Of a stretch of DNA of 64,000 bases, positions 11,095 through 27,250 are shown piece by piece. Where the stretch lies: contig JAQNBH010000002.1 in the NCBI GenBank assembly GCA_028752905.1, forward strand, positions 16,354,390 through 16,418,389, given 5' to 3'. This DNA comes from Cladorhizidae sp. MBARI D1340-BT2. Its lineage: Eukaryota > Porifera > Demospongiae > Poecilosclerida > Cladorhizidae. The notes under the pieces were generated by a model, which did not search any database, was not told the DNA's origin, and worked only from the letters and a program-made list of their open reading frames with translations. Position numbers and translations under genes: made by a program. Each line of letters begins with the position of its first letter. Within the stretch, counting starts at the first letter, position 1.

Positions 11095-11221
11095 TAGTTG
11101 TGTTCTCGGTCCTATATCTGAAATTCCTTGTCACATCTGGCCGATTCATTAACAGAACACAGACTATCTGGATGACGACTAAAATTATAAATGTAGCAAC
11201 TAGACGCACTTTCACACTCAT
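11095..11221 (-). CDS. N-terminal signal-anchor fragment of the GT61 gene
   Basis: Starting at ATG 11221, the fragment encodes about 42 residues. It has a short basic N-terminus, about 20 hydrophobic residues (LVATFIILVVIQIVCVLL), then a polar stem ending in TENTT at the Merlin target site. This is the expected topology for a Golgi glycosyltransferase. The open frame extends further upstream, but those codons look like unrelated decayed transposase, so the internal Met is preferred. Read-through into Merlin stops after four codons. Confidence 0.65.
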
Positions 11222-11559
11222 TGCAGCCGCTTGGTGGGGGTGGCCACACCCTTTTGTACACCAACGTCGATTCATTCCCATATTAAAGTCACAAATCTTC
11301 ATATCTTGAGGTAGAAATATTCTGAAACCAAAAAATTCGTGCACGAAATGATACAAAATATATCTTCGCAAAATGTAATTGCGCTCTAAGTGGTTCATTT
11401 GTCCGCAAAAACAATTATAATTTGCACAATGACTCAAATTCATAAACATAAAGAAAATTATGAAGGGAAATTGGTTAAAAAGAAGAGATAAGTGGTATAT
11501 ATTATAATATGCAATTAGGTGATTGTGTAACAAAAACCCTCCCGTGTGACTTGTATAGT

Positions 11560-12600
11560 AACTTCTCTCCACAAAATCACTGTGATAGGACAGTAGCACT
11601 CTCTCATCTTCTCCACTTATCCTGGCAGTGTTGATGCCATGCACTTCCAGGAGCACTGTCACGTCTTCTCCACTCATTCTGGCAGTGTTAATGCCGCATT
11701 CTTCCAGGATCATTTTTAGTCCTTTTGAATGACCCCTCCTGTTCACCATCTTCTGTGCTGTCCTGACCAAACCATATGATGTCCAATACCCCTCTTTGTC
11801 CCCACCATACTCGAGAAGAGCACCTGCAGTTGCTGGCTGGACAGTCTGGTGTGGTATGCCTCAGAGACACGGAGAAAACCATCGTGTTCTGTGATCACTC
11901 ATCATGATCCCAGCACTCTTGGGTTTGGTCTGGATGAAAGGCTGATCTTCTGTCCTCCAGATCATGTTAGGCCTTCATGTGTTAAAAATGCTTTCATCAT
12001 GATAAACCGTGATTAGCTTCTTTTTTGTCTCAGTATCAACAGGGGGGTTAGCGGCTATCTCATCATTACATGGTGGTGGAGGAAGATGGGCAGAATGGAG
12101 ATTCTTCAGACACACCTAGAATTCTCGAGTGCAACTGTACAACATGGTGTAGAGCATTACCACATTGCTATGCAAAGATCACTGACTCATGTCCATCCAC
12201 TGTTCCTGAATTATACTAATGACGATATATACAAAGCAAAATGACACAAAACATATTTATGCACCTTTCTTATGAGATTCATTGGAAGAAAGCCAACACG
12301 ATGAAGCCATCTGGTGGCTGTTTGAAGAGAAACAATCCTGGGATAATTAGACGGCAAAATCACAGAGGGAAGGAGCTGATCATTAATAAACTGGGAGCGG
12401 CCAAGTTTTGGGCACCTTTCTTGTTCACATTTTCTTGCACCGACATTGATACTTCAAGAATGGATATCTTCATCTTTGAAAAGGCTAAATTTCCCTTGTT
12501 GGAGAAGAAGTCCCCCTTGTTCATCCTGACAGTCTTCTCACTGATTCCAGAGATACAAGCAGCTTCCAGTATTTGTCACATTCATACCTTGGCGCTTTTG
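11560..12600 (-). pseudogene. DDE-superfamily transposase remnant
   Basis: Reading leftward on the minus strand, pieces of an invertebrate/fungal DDE-endonuclease family appear in the right order but in several frames. They are a QFINDQLLPS-like piece (near 12390), RIVSLQTATRWLHRVGF (near 12330), VDGHES (near 12200), TKKKLITVYHDESIF (near 12020; the Asp of HDES is the first catalytic Asp), YGGDKEGYW (near 11800) and HSKGLKMILEECGINTARM (near 11730). Stops and frameshifts are abundant, and the middle catalytic part between GYW and KGLKM is deleted. The 22-residue block GINTAR(M/I)SGED is duplicated near 11640-11700. The family name is from memory of the motif layout. Confidence 0.6.
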
Positions 12601-13258
12601 GAGGTAGCTTATCAATAGCACAGAGTGTTTTCCTAATCCATGGGGGCAAGCAGACAATAAAATCATCAGAGAACAACTGAGCACTGTCATATCAAACTCT
12701 TCCACCTCATCCTCCTCCACCTCAGCGCCATCTAGGCATTCATTCTCACTCACGCTGTCAAATCCTGGTTGCTCCAAATGATCCCCAGAAGCTGTAGAAG
12801 TTCTTGTTGAGCTTCGTTACATTTATCTCGCTCACCGTAAAAGGACTAGGATCTGTAGCAGTAGTTCTTTCCGTTCCTGCACTTTCTTCCACCCTGCAAG
12901 ACTGCCACATCTTTTAATGCATCCTTTGCGCTCGCTCTCGGTCTCGTCCAACCTTGCTGAGCTGAACCTATACAATATGTGTGGTTCACAATGCTCCTTC
13001 TTGTCTCGATTCTTTTTCCTCTTCCTTCTGGTATTTTGCATGTGTGGAGGTGTTCTTGGACATGCTGGAATGCAAAAATTACCCAGTGTCCTGATTTCAT
13101 CAGGATGGTACTGATATTTAGAGGTCTGTTCTGATGTCCTGAAAAGTGCTGCTTTTGTTCTGGTATAAAACTGTTCGGTATAATCACCAGCTCCATTTGT
13201 ATTTGAAGATCAAACCTTTAAAGATTAGGATTCCTCAACCCCAATTAATCGACTAAAT
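12601..13258. other. unassigned, possibly more transposase debris
   Basis: Open stretches on the minus strand (12538-12777 with an acidic AEVEEDEVEEFD segment; 12846-13196) could be the N-terminal part of the neighbouring transposase remnant or an old exon. I recognise no domain. Confidence 0.3.
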
Positions 13259-13585
13259 GTGCCACCATCCAGTGTTGTTTACCTTGCTAATCGCTTTGTG
13301 CTTCAGTTAACTGATGATGAGATTGATACCAATTCAATGCAGCTTAGGGATTTTAAGGTCTGCAATAATAATGAGCTTCCAAATTTTGATTCTTCAGAAG
13401 CAGCAGCAATTGATCACTTTTGGGAAGCAATGGGAGAAGAAGACTATTTCTGGTTCTTTTCTTCTCGGCTTAGATTTGGTACCTCAATTACATTGGCTTA
13501 AACTGTACAAATTCTGACCTAGAGAGACTGATCAGTATGATTTGCAAGATTGAAACAGAACACAGGACTTGACTATCTCCAGCTA
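13259..13585 (+). pseudogene. hAT transposase C-terminal fragment
   Basis: The piece AIDHFWEAMGEEDYFWF, then SRLRFGTSITLA, then after a frameshift DLERLISMICKIETEHRT, matches the hAT dimerisation region. The family pattern is: FW..M, RFG.L..LA, then NADPERLFSMVRKIETEQR. The Cys/Trp-rich middle is lost and stop codons follow. It is a separate copy from the hAT at 23580-25859 and lies on the opposite strand. Confidence 0.6.
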
Positions 13586-13837
13586 TTGTTGCTGATTTTC
13601 TTTCATGAAAGATCAACATAGATAGTCAATGCTTCGAGACTGAGCATCTTATCATATCAGAGCTCTTGCAAGTAGCAAAAATTGAAGTCTTCAGTCAGAA
13701 GATCTTGTAGTGACAACCACAGCAAAATCCCTCCTGAAGAGTGCTCCAGATGATATGGCAAAAATCCATCTATTACCAGTGTACACCAAGTAGTCTGGTG
13801 CTTGGTTCTAAGCTCTCCCTATTTTCTGTTTAGGTCT

Positions 13838-13990
13838 GAGAATGGATGACAACACCGTGCGAGTTGCTGCAGGGCTTAGTCTGGGTTCCTCCTTGTGTCA
13901 CCCCCACACATGCTACCACTGTGGGACTGATGTGGACCACCTGGCCCATGCGCTCAGTTGTAAGAAAAGTGAAGGGCACCATTATCGTTT
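13838..13990 (+). pseudogene. retrotransposon endonuclease-domain fragment
   Basis: LRMDDNTVRVAAGLSLGSSL followed by CHPHTCYHCGTDVDHLAHALSC and GHHY is the zinc-binding segment found just before the endonuclease core in the elements at 16.7-23.1 kb. Only about 50 residues survive, abutting the duplicated block to the right. Confidence 0.7.
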
Positions 13991-14094
13991 ATTAATATTA
14001 TTTACAGAGCTCGGACCACAGCACACATCCCTTCAAGGGGAGACAGTTGCATTTTTAATTTTTTTTTAACTTGTGGTTACAACTTTAGAGCTCC

Positions 14095-15878
14095 GTAGCT
14101 GGATTATGAGGGAACCTGGAGAAATACAAAGCCAACAGAGACAGATGAGTTACGGCTTAGCCAACTGGAAAAGCTGGTGTATTTTTTGTCAACTATGCAA
14201 AGGTGTTAGCTAACTGTAGCTCTATAGGGGCTAATCCTTGTGGAATGGATTGTTATAAGGATAACCTTGTAGACAAATCACTAGAACAGGTGAAGTGTGC
14301 AAGTAGCTATAGAGAACATCATTAATATACTTCCAGCTTTACGTAAAAAGCAAGCAGAGTAAACAATATGCCTCAGCAGACATAGCTTCCCCCCATGGCT
14401 ATAGTGAATGATGCAGACAATGAATGAAGAGGATGATGAGGAGGCTCAGCTGGAGGGAAAGAAAGGCAACATGAGCTAGAGCTGAAAGAGAAAAGACGGA
14501 CTAACGAATGCAAACATGACGAGAATGAAGCAGACCATGTTCAGGTACGATCAGTTCCTCTCTTCATCTTCTCTGCATTCATGCTCTCTTCACATGGCTA
14601 CGACAGCCACAAGATTTGAAAACCCACCATCATGCTAGTATCCTTTACCCAACTATTTCCTAAACTCTCAATGAACTCTCAGTTGACACAACAAAATAAC
14701 AATGACCTTCTTAACAATTATTCTCTCGTTGCCTTCAAGGGCGCGGGTGGAAAATTAATTTCAAAAAATAATTTTCCACCTGCGCGCTTGACCATGTACT
14801 TATGTTTTAATGCCTAATCAGTAGAGCTTCCTCTAACCACCGGTACTTTGTCTTGCACTTTCCAATTAGGAGTTAGAAATGCAGAAAGCTTGGGCATGGT
14901 TTTGAGGACCCTAATTTTGACTGCATGTAACTTGGGTATGGTTGTACCTATGCAATGGTTTTTAGTATCAAAAGAGAGCACACAGAGAGATCTATTTTTG
15001 AGCTATATATTAACTTCATAGAGTGCTAAGTGTGCAGAATTTATGGATCTCCAAAGTCATAACCGCAGGGTTTTTTAATACTTTGGTATATATATAATTA
15101 TATGGTATATTTATTTCTACAATGATATGGCTGGCTAAATAGTATCATAACTCGAGTTGAAACTTGAAATGCAGTTAGTATATGTAAAGGTATAGAATGG
15201 TGAAGGAAAAGGAAGAAAATTAGGGGTGGGAAATGAATCGCCCCCCCCCCCCCTACGCCCCTACCAAAATGGTCTACTCCATCCTATTTACAATATAGTG
15301 TACACTGTTTAAAACACAGTATACTGTACTGTAAGCAAAGAAAGACTCACCACCATTACTCAGAAGAAGCTGTTTAGTTAATTGTAAAAATACATTGTAG
15401 TTACATGCACACAACAGGCCTAATCGGATTACCAAGGTTGCCCTGTTTACCAATTATGGTCAAGATGTGGCTTAGATAATTTATTTTGATAGCATTTCTG
15501 TGTCCATCCGTTTGTACAAGCTAAGCATATGATATACATATAAGATTATGATGTTTCTTGTGAATATAAATGCATGTGAACAGTCAAAGAACATTTAACT
15601 GTCAAGTTTTCATACAAACAAAGCAACAATAGTTTATAAAAAAATAGCCTCCACCCTGGCTACCAAATCAGAGCATAACTACAGTGCCACAAAAGGAAAC
15701 TCTAAGATCAGATGCTATGCCTGTGGCTAATGAGACTTCTGAATCACATAATCACAAATAAAATCTCTGATGTGAGAGTATTAGAGTGCACAATTAGTTT
15801 GTTGCATGCTTTATACATACCAAGTCTAAATGTTTGTTGGTTACCATACACTCCGAGGGTCACATAACATAGCAAATA
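14095..15878. repeat. duplicated block, copy 2 (partner 5951-8085)
   Basis: The block is colinear with copy 1 from TATGAGGGAACCTGGAGAA to CTCCGAGGGTCACATAACAT. It lacks the 169-bp element (empty site AATTAGTTTGTT at 15792-15803) and lacks about 220 bases of copy 1. It carries instead a piece of the foldback family (CTCTCAATGAACTCTCAGTT near 14668). Retrotransposon fragments of one family flank both ends (13838-13990 and 15879-16608), so retrotransposition or recombination between them may have moved or trapped the block. Confidence 0.8.
14735..15085. mobile_element. inner foldback family, copy in duplicated block 2
   Basis: A short hairpin GCGCGGGTGGAAAATTA / AATTTTCCACCTGCGCGC at 14740-14785 marks the tip. 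The arm then continues through GAGAGCACACAGAGAGATC and TTTTTGAGCTATATATTAA. Confidence 0.55.
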
Positions 15879-16608
15879 ATGTCATTGATGGCAGCATGAC
15901 GAAAATGGCGGCCCACACTGTGACGGCAGCTAAGACCATGGGTAGCGAATTGGTCAACAGCAGCCTCACAGTGCTGACACGCATGTGGCCTACACAAAGG
16001 AGTGCCTAGGAGAAGACCCACAGTAATACGGATGGTGTTGTCGTCCATGCGAAGGCCTAGAGATGAGATGGGAGGAGCAGACAACCATAAACCTGATTGT
16101 TTTGTAGAGGCAGCTAGCAAACGAGCTTTAGAAACAGGGTTGGGAGCATTTGCAAGTAGGCTGGCGGCAGTCACAGACACCTTGACTGAATTCCAGATCT
16201 TTTGGCGATGTGAAGCCGGGCCGATAGAAAGAAAAACAGACGAATTGACTGAGGTATATTGCCATCAAGAGATAACTTCAGGAATGAGGTGAGGGCATGG
16301 AGAAGAGAATGAGCAGCAGTATTGGTGGATGGACTAGTCAAATCTTTCAAGTGTTGTGGCTTCAAGCCATCCGCAGAGCCACAAGGGAAAGACTGGATAG
16401 CACAAGCAACATCTCCCTCCGACACAGGAAAATTTAAAAAAACATCATCAATTGCAGTTGGAATGCAAGTGTCTGGGTGGGGAGAGGGGTGCTTACTCTG
16501 GAGGGCTTCAAAAGTAAGATCACTACTGTCAGCAATCTTGTCTTCCGAGGAAGCCAGTCTGACTGCTCCTGTGAAATCACCATCTTCTAGCTTAGAGGAC
16601 ACCAACCA
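15879..16608 (-). pseudogene. internally deleted non-LTR retrotransposon of the RLE-type family
   Basis: The minus strand from 16605 starts with the region before the reverse transcriptase: KLEDGDFTGAVRLASSEDKI, then SFPCGSADGLKPQHLKDL. Near 16190 it jumps straight to the segment before the endonuclease: SSLGLRMDDNTIRITVGLLL, the CRPHACQHC...HGLSC zinc knuckle, and GRHFRHAAINDI. It ends at the duplicated block at 15878. Nearly the whole polymerase domain is deleted. The downstream end is truncated within the endonuclease. Confidence 0.75.
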
Positions 16609-16618
16609 CTTTAGTGGA

Positions 16619-18364
<1,746 letters not shown>

Positions 18365-18368
18365 AATA

Positions 18369-18501
18369 TACGTTATTACATTGATACGGGGAAATATCAC
18401 GAGTCTGTGGCTAGTATTTCCACGAGTGCCTGTGGCACGAGTGAAAATACCGGACAATTGACAGATGAGTGATATTTCACCGTATCAATTTAATAATGTA
18501 T
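18369..18501. mobile_element. small inverted-repeat (MITE-like) element
   Basis: TTACATTGATACGGGGAAAT on the left pairs with the inverse ATTTCACCGTATCAA...AATGTA on the right, arms about 32 bases. The centre repeats CACGAGTG motifs. The element is about 133 bp and codes for nothing. Confidence 0.65.
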
Positions 18502-18667
18502 TTATCATGGAACTGAGGATGCGCAAACCTTTACTGAGCATGCGCACATCGGGTAGGTAATAACAAGTAGGTAATAACAAGTAGGTAATAACAAGTACGC
18601 GATATGGTAAAATATCACAGTAGTTCTATTTGTACTATTCTCTATGAGTGGAGTAGATAGCTACATG

Positions 18668-19252
18668 ATAATTATTATTATTAATTTTTTTATTTTTTTA
18701 TTATTTTTTTTATTATTTTTTTTTATTTTAATTTTTTTAATTTTTATTATTATTATTATATAGGTAAATACATATATAGGTACAATCTAAATGATGTCCA
18801 TCAATCCCATCTGCTGTCCCATTGTCCCCAAAACAAAACTTGCATTTCCCCTCTGAATTGCGACTGAGATCCTTTGTAGCAGGTACTGAAATGAGTCTCT
18901 ATCTTCAGTGGCTGTCTTGATGCGACGTCCAAGTTCTCGTAAAAAGACCGGGCCAAAAACACCACAGGTCTCCACTGCCACTGGCATGAACAGGTAGGAT
19001 GAGTCTAAGTTGCAGTACTTTGACATCTTCATATCCTCTGCTTTTGCTGCTACTGCACCGAGTTTGTTTACCGCCAGCCTGATATTTGAAGCCGCAAAAG
19101 TGTCTGCACATGTAGCATCCCAGACCAGGAGCTTCCCTCTTGACCATGGAACAATGGACATGCCATCAGGTCTCTTCCCATCTGATCTCATTAGGCCCGA
19201 GGGTTCAAGGCGGGAAGGGATCTTAGCAGACACCAGTGATCTATGTATTACA
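18668..19252 (-). mobile_element. second 5'-truncated RLE-type retrotransposon copy
   Basis: This copy is almost identical to 16730-17200. The minus-strand frame (19233-18787) starts within SAKIPSRLEPSGLMRSDGKR, keeps the LVWDATC motif and ends MGLMDII. It has a 9-base in-frame deletion after CGVFGP relative to the other copy. The 3' tail is imperfect T/TTA-rich (18670-18765). The 5' end is cut at 19252, directly at another long (TTA)n. High identity implies a recent insertion or duplication. Confidence 0.75.
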
Positions 19253-19842
<590 letters not shown>

Positions 19843-20058
19843 TAATTATTTTTTTAATATTTTTTTAAAATATAATAATCAATTGATAGTTATACAATTA
19901 AATTATATAAGTTGAAGTAATGATATTAGTTGAAGAAGTCAGTAGCGGTTGACATATCAGCCGATTCCAACACTGAGGCCGCATTACCACGTTGTACAGC
20001 AACAGAGAGCCTCTGGATGAGGAAGGTGGTAGAACTCTCCTGACCCTTTATTATTAAC
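19843..20058 (-). pseudogene. 3' end of a third minus-strand retrotransposon copy (related subfamily)
   Basis: Minus-strand translation from about 20040 gives QRLSVAVQRGNAASVLE then ...TDFFN and a stop near 19930. This corresponds to the C-terminal QRISVAIQRGNASSVLG of its neighbours. It is followed by an AT-rich 3' end and the 590-bp (TAA)n tail. Only about 40 codons survive. The subfamily differs in its last residues and 3' end. Confidence 0.65.
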
Positions 20059-20096
20059 CCTTTATTATTATTATTATTATTATTTTATTTTTATTA

Positions 20097-20131
<35 letters not shown>

Positions 20132-20133
20132 AT

Positions 20134-23345
<3,212 letters not shown>

Positions 23346-23579
23346 TAGCATCAAAATCATGCTCAATAGCCATTGGCTAATATGAAGAGCACACAATGCA
23401 TACACAACATGAAATACGAAATGGTAGTTTGTATATTATAATGTTTAAATAATAATTGGCTGCTGAGTGAGCAGAACAACAGGGGAGAGCAGGTCATTCC
23501 CCTTCCTGATCCAACGTTTGGCGGTTGCCATACAGAGGAAGAACAGCGCATGCATTATGGGAACACTGGGCAATGACTT

Positions 23580-25859
23580 CAGCTTGGAGGACTTATTTCA
23601 TTAGTCTTAATTATTGTGAAAACATAAAAAATTAAATTAAAAAATTATAATAATAATAAATAAATAAAAAATTAAAAAAATATTAAAAAAATTAATATAA
23701 AAAAATATAAAAGAATGGAATTCCTTGATATTGAGCTATGAGAAAGAATTATGAAGTCTAGAGTAGTTTTGTTCAGGCTTTTTTTCGTAGCTGACTTAGC
23801 ATTTAATAGCATAGCATCATGAATTTGAGTAACATTTCATTTTAACACTTAGGAGGTCACACACTGGGGATGGATCTAGTTGCTGTCTTTCTTCAGTCTC
23901 TATCTTCCTAACCACATGAAAGAGGCATTCTGGATCTGCATTTGAATAAGGCAATACCAACAAAATTTGTGCGCAGTTGGACAAAGCACCGAAACGGATT
24001 ACTTTCAAATCTATGACTGAGTGAACTTTAGCCATTGCTGCCCAGAAATGATCATCGCTCCTGATTCAAATTTAGGAAGTTGATGTGATGGTGTAGAATG
24101 ATAATCCCGAAACTCCATGCTCAAAAGGTCCAATGGAAAGGGATGCAAAGCAGTTTGCCAATTGGAGAATGCCATTCATTGAGGTCTTATCTTTATTCCT
24201 AGGATCAAGAAAAGCGAGTTGTTGTAGAGTACTATATATCATGAAATGGAAATTTATCAATAAATTAGTTTCGTAGAATGTACGTCTATCAAGAGGACTT
24301 CCTACTATTTCTTCAAGGTCACCGTACCACAATAAATGGGTATGTCCCAATACCAAGCTCATCATTACTTAGCTGGATTTTGCTATCAGTGATATTGATA
24401 GAAGTGATATCATCTGCAGACTTGATAACATCGGGGTCAATGAAATTGATGACAAAAGAATGCAAGAGTCGACGCACATCAGCCTACAAAGTACCAATAC
24501 AGCTGGCATGAGTTTGAAAAACAGTGGAAAAGACATTCAAAGGCTTAAAGGCATATACATGTAGAACGAAGTTACAAAATAACTTCACTTCAGGATGCCT
24601 AGCCACCCTCTGTACACGCTCATTGTCAGGTTCAGTCTCAGCTACCCTGTCAATGAAGAGCTGGCCACTGCTGAATCAATCTCTTCAAGCAGCGTTCTAA
24701 ACTCAGCCACCTGGTTGAACAGTGTTTTAGAACTCGAAGTGGTTTAATATTGCTAAACTTGAGTTGAATTTCATTGAACTCATGCCACATCTTGAAGAAT
24801 GTTTGAAATGACAATTAAAAGATCATGAGAGACTGGAAGTTTTTTAAGAGCAGCAACAGCACATAATGCACCTAAGTGGCAAAGACAACCAAGGCTAAAT
24901 AACTTCGGTTGTTTCCCAAGAAGCCTACTTAAAACTGAATTATGCTTTCCCACCATAACACTTGCGGTGTCTGATGTGTAACTGATCATGTTACTCCATG
25001 GAATCTTACGCAAATCAAACTCTTGCTCTATTGCAGTGAAAAAACCTTACCATTATTCAAAGTACTTCCTTCTCTGTTTGATCGTTGCCACAAGCACAGA
25101 AAAGGAAGGTGAACTGCAGCAAGATTTAATGACCTCATCATTCAATGCTGGAGCTGATGCATATTTCACAATTGCTGTGGGTTTTCTCCTACCTGATGCA
25201 AACCCATGAGCAATTTTGCAGTAAGGAAACATTACTTTGACAATTTTTTAAATGATCAACAGGTATATTATGTTCTGCAATGAATGTTGAAAAGTAAATT
25301 TCAGCAGCTGTAATCTGATCAGCTAGTGTGTCCTTTCTGAACACAGCAGTAATTCTAGTCTGACTAGTGCTCTGTTGTGCATGTGTACACTCACGAGTGC
25401 TTCTTGCTGTTTGTGTGCCTTTTCACATCATGGACGCCACCAGAATCGACAGAAAAGTCAGTTAAACAAACGTTGCAGTGAACATATGAAGCTCCCTTAG
25501 GCTTCACACTCCGCTCCATATTGTAGAGCTTCCAGTCCTCCTGCCACTTACTTGCTGCCTTGGTCTTCTTAGCAGGGGGAGGGCCACTGTCTGCACTCCC
25601 AGCTTCTGGCCCAGGCTGATTCATGAGGTTGACCTTGTAGCCTGAGCGCTTCTTGGACACATACCTAGGCTCACTATCATGCTAAAACTGAAGACAGTGA
25701 TTCAGTTGAGAAATACAACATACAGTTGAAGTAAACAATAATTAAAGTTCAAAGGTCACGGTAGCTTTTGCAGGAAAAGAAGGGTCGTTTCCGAGATTGC
25801 GGGAGAAGATGCAGAAATGCAGGAGATTCCCAGAAAATCCGGGAGGGTTGGTAAGTCTG
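23580..25859 (-). mobile_element. hAT DNA transposon, degraded
   Basis: The right end on the minus strand reads CAGACTTACCAACCCTCCCG, a hAT-style CAG terminus. The left end starts CAGCTTGGAGGACTT. Flanks are AATGACTT (23572-23579) and AATGACTG (25860-25867), a 7-of-8 match to an 8-bp target duplication as hAT elements make. The inverted repeats match only over a few bases, so the left end is tentative. The interior is a minus-strand transposase pseudogene. Its 3' side holds about 150 bases of AT-rich sequence. Confidence 0.6.
23817..25660 (-). pseudogene. hAT transposase with BED zinc finger, multiply broken
   Basis: The N-terminal frame (25660-25391) encodes a basic region, then VHCNVCLTDFSVDSGG and VKRHTNSKKH, a BED-type C2H2 finger that binds the transposon ends. 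Downstream pieces in order: ITAAEIYFSTFIAEHNIPVD (near 25310); a block at 25013-24780 with IPWSNMISYTSDTASVMVGK, HNSVLSRLLGKQPKLFSLGC and CHLGALCAVAALKKLP (RNase H-like catalytic segment with a conserved Asp); LQQLAFLDPRNKDKT (near 24200); then the C-terminal dimerisation region, FGALSNCAQILLVLPYSNAD and HVVRKIETEERQQLDP (24035-23817). Stops and frameshifts separate them all. The family resembles metazoan C17orf113-like hAT proteins. Confidence 0.8.
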
Positions 25860-25867
25860 AATGACTG

Positions 25868-27250
25868 TTACTGCTAGCACCTACACAAGGACTGTCACTG
25901 CTATAACCTACATGAGATAGGTTATCGTCATCAGAATGATAAATTTTATCTCCTGTATATATAAGCCACAACAGTGTATCTTATGGAGCGGAGGCAGCCA
26001 TTTTTTATTACTTTTTTAAGACCTGGGTGATATAGGGTGGAGCCATCTTGGATCCCTAGTGCCTGCATACCAATGTTCATGCTTGTGCTAGATTTTTCAC
26101 ACACTCTGCTGTCCTTACAAACTCACAGTTGCTACTAATCAACTGGGTACCTGATCATTGTTTAACCATAGTGATAGGAGAGGAGGGAGGCTGTGACTAG
26201 CTTGTTCTCTCTACGGTGGTGGCTCGAAAAAAACGGTATGGTCTTGATATTTCGCTCTACATTCATCACGAAGAATTATGGTATATTTATAGCATGCAGT
26301 TCGAAAGTTGTGCCTAATTTTCTCTTGGGTTGATTCTTGCATCAACAAAAAAGGTGTGCACCCAGGTAAACACCCTTTACCAGTCTGGACCAATGGTTGG
26401 GTGTTTTTAATTATTGGTAAAGGATTGTCCAACTGGTTGTAGGGTGCAATCATTTCCTTTCTTCTGGTTGGATGAAGATTATTATGTGCAGAACACGTTC
26501 CACCATCGCAGTGAGGTTGACAAGGTTGTTGAGTAGTATGTCTATATATAGTCGGGTTAAAGAATGTGTCTAAACAACCTACACTAAGTGATGGTTGAAG
26601 AGGAACCACTTACTGAGGTGCACAGAGACCACGAGCAGATTCAATGGCGGACTTGAGAATCCGGACGTGAGAATCAGCCAATGTTGCAGATTAGAAACCC
26701 AATTTCAGACAGGCACTTTATTAAGTGACTGAATAACTTGCTAATGTGTGAAGCATATTATTGTATAGAACTGTGAACACCTAAGCTAGCATGTGTTGTA
26801 CGCATCTCATTGGTCACTCTTATGTGTGACAACATTGAATATTACCTTGTATGGGCATGTCTGGAGTGACTGGCTGTAGCCTAGTTAAAGGAGCAATTTT
26901 AAAGTCCTTAGATTTGATTGCCATTACACTGAGTGTGTAGACATGTTGCTTGCCTTAGCTTGAGTAGAATAGCTAGGTAGGTTGGTGACACATCAGAGGT
27001 CACCCGTTGGCAGTGTACCAAACAAACCAGCTGACAGGAGTGTAATCTTGGCTAGTAGAGATTTCAGATTTCCGTCCTGCAGCCAAGCAGACGTCAGAAC
27101 CTGTTGGAAGGAGATCAAAGATTCATATTGAATCAGATGATTGGAAGAGAAAGTATGATCTGTTTCTTGGTCCAACCCGATATTACTCCTTTTCCTCTAG
27201 TTCCATAGTCAAGCATTGCATCAAAGGAATGCTCTAAGTAGCCCTAACTG
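25868..27250. other. unassigned; one 132-codon open frame of unknown meaning
   Basis: No recognisable gene. A minus-strand open frame (26609-26211) is Cys- and Pro-rich in places but has no known domain and no clear splice sites. The rest appears unique and non-coding. Confidence 0.3.

Larger units (their letters stand above)
8221..11221 (-). pseudogene. family 61 glycosyltransferase gene interrupted by a Merlin transposon
   Basis: This is a Golgi/ER type II glycosyltransferase gene in three pieces. The ATG at 11221 starts MSVKVRLVATFIILVVIQ, a short cytoplasmic tail plus a signal-anchor helix, and this piece runs to 11095. The Merlin element occupies 9565-11094. Removing it with one copy of the 8-bp duplication joins the reading frame directly to a Ser/Thr-rich stem that passes through Met at 9509 and reaches about 9380. 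Near 9300-9380 the frame changes to that of the catalytic domain (8221-9261), so there is a small frameshift or an unrecognised intron. The insertion and frame change suggest a dead allele. If Merlin lies inside a spliced intron the gene could still work, but no good splice sites were seen at its ends. Confidence 0.75.
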
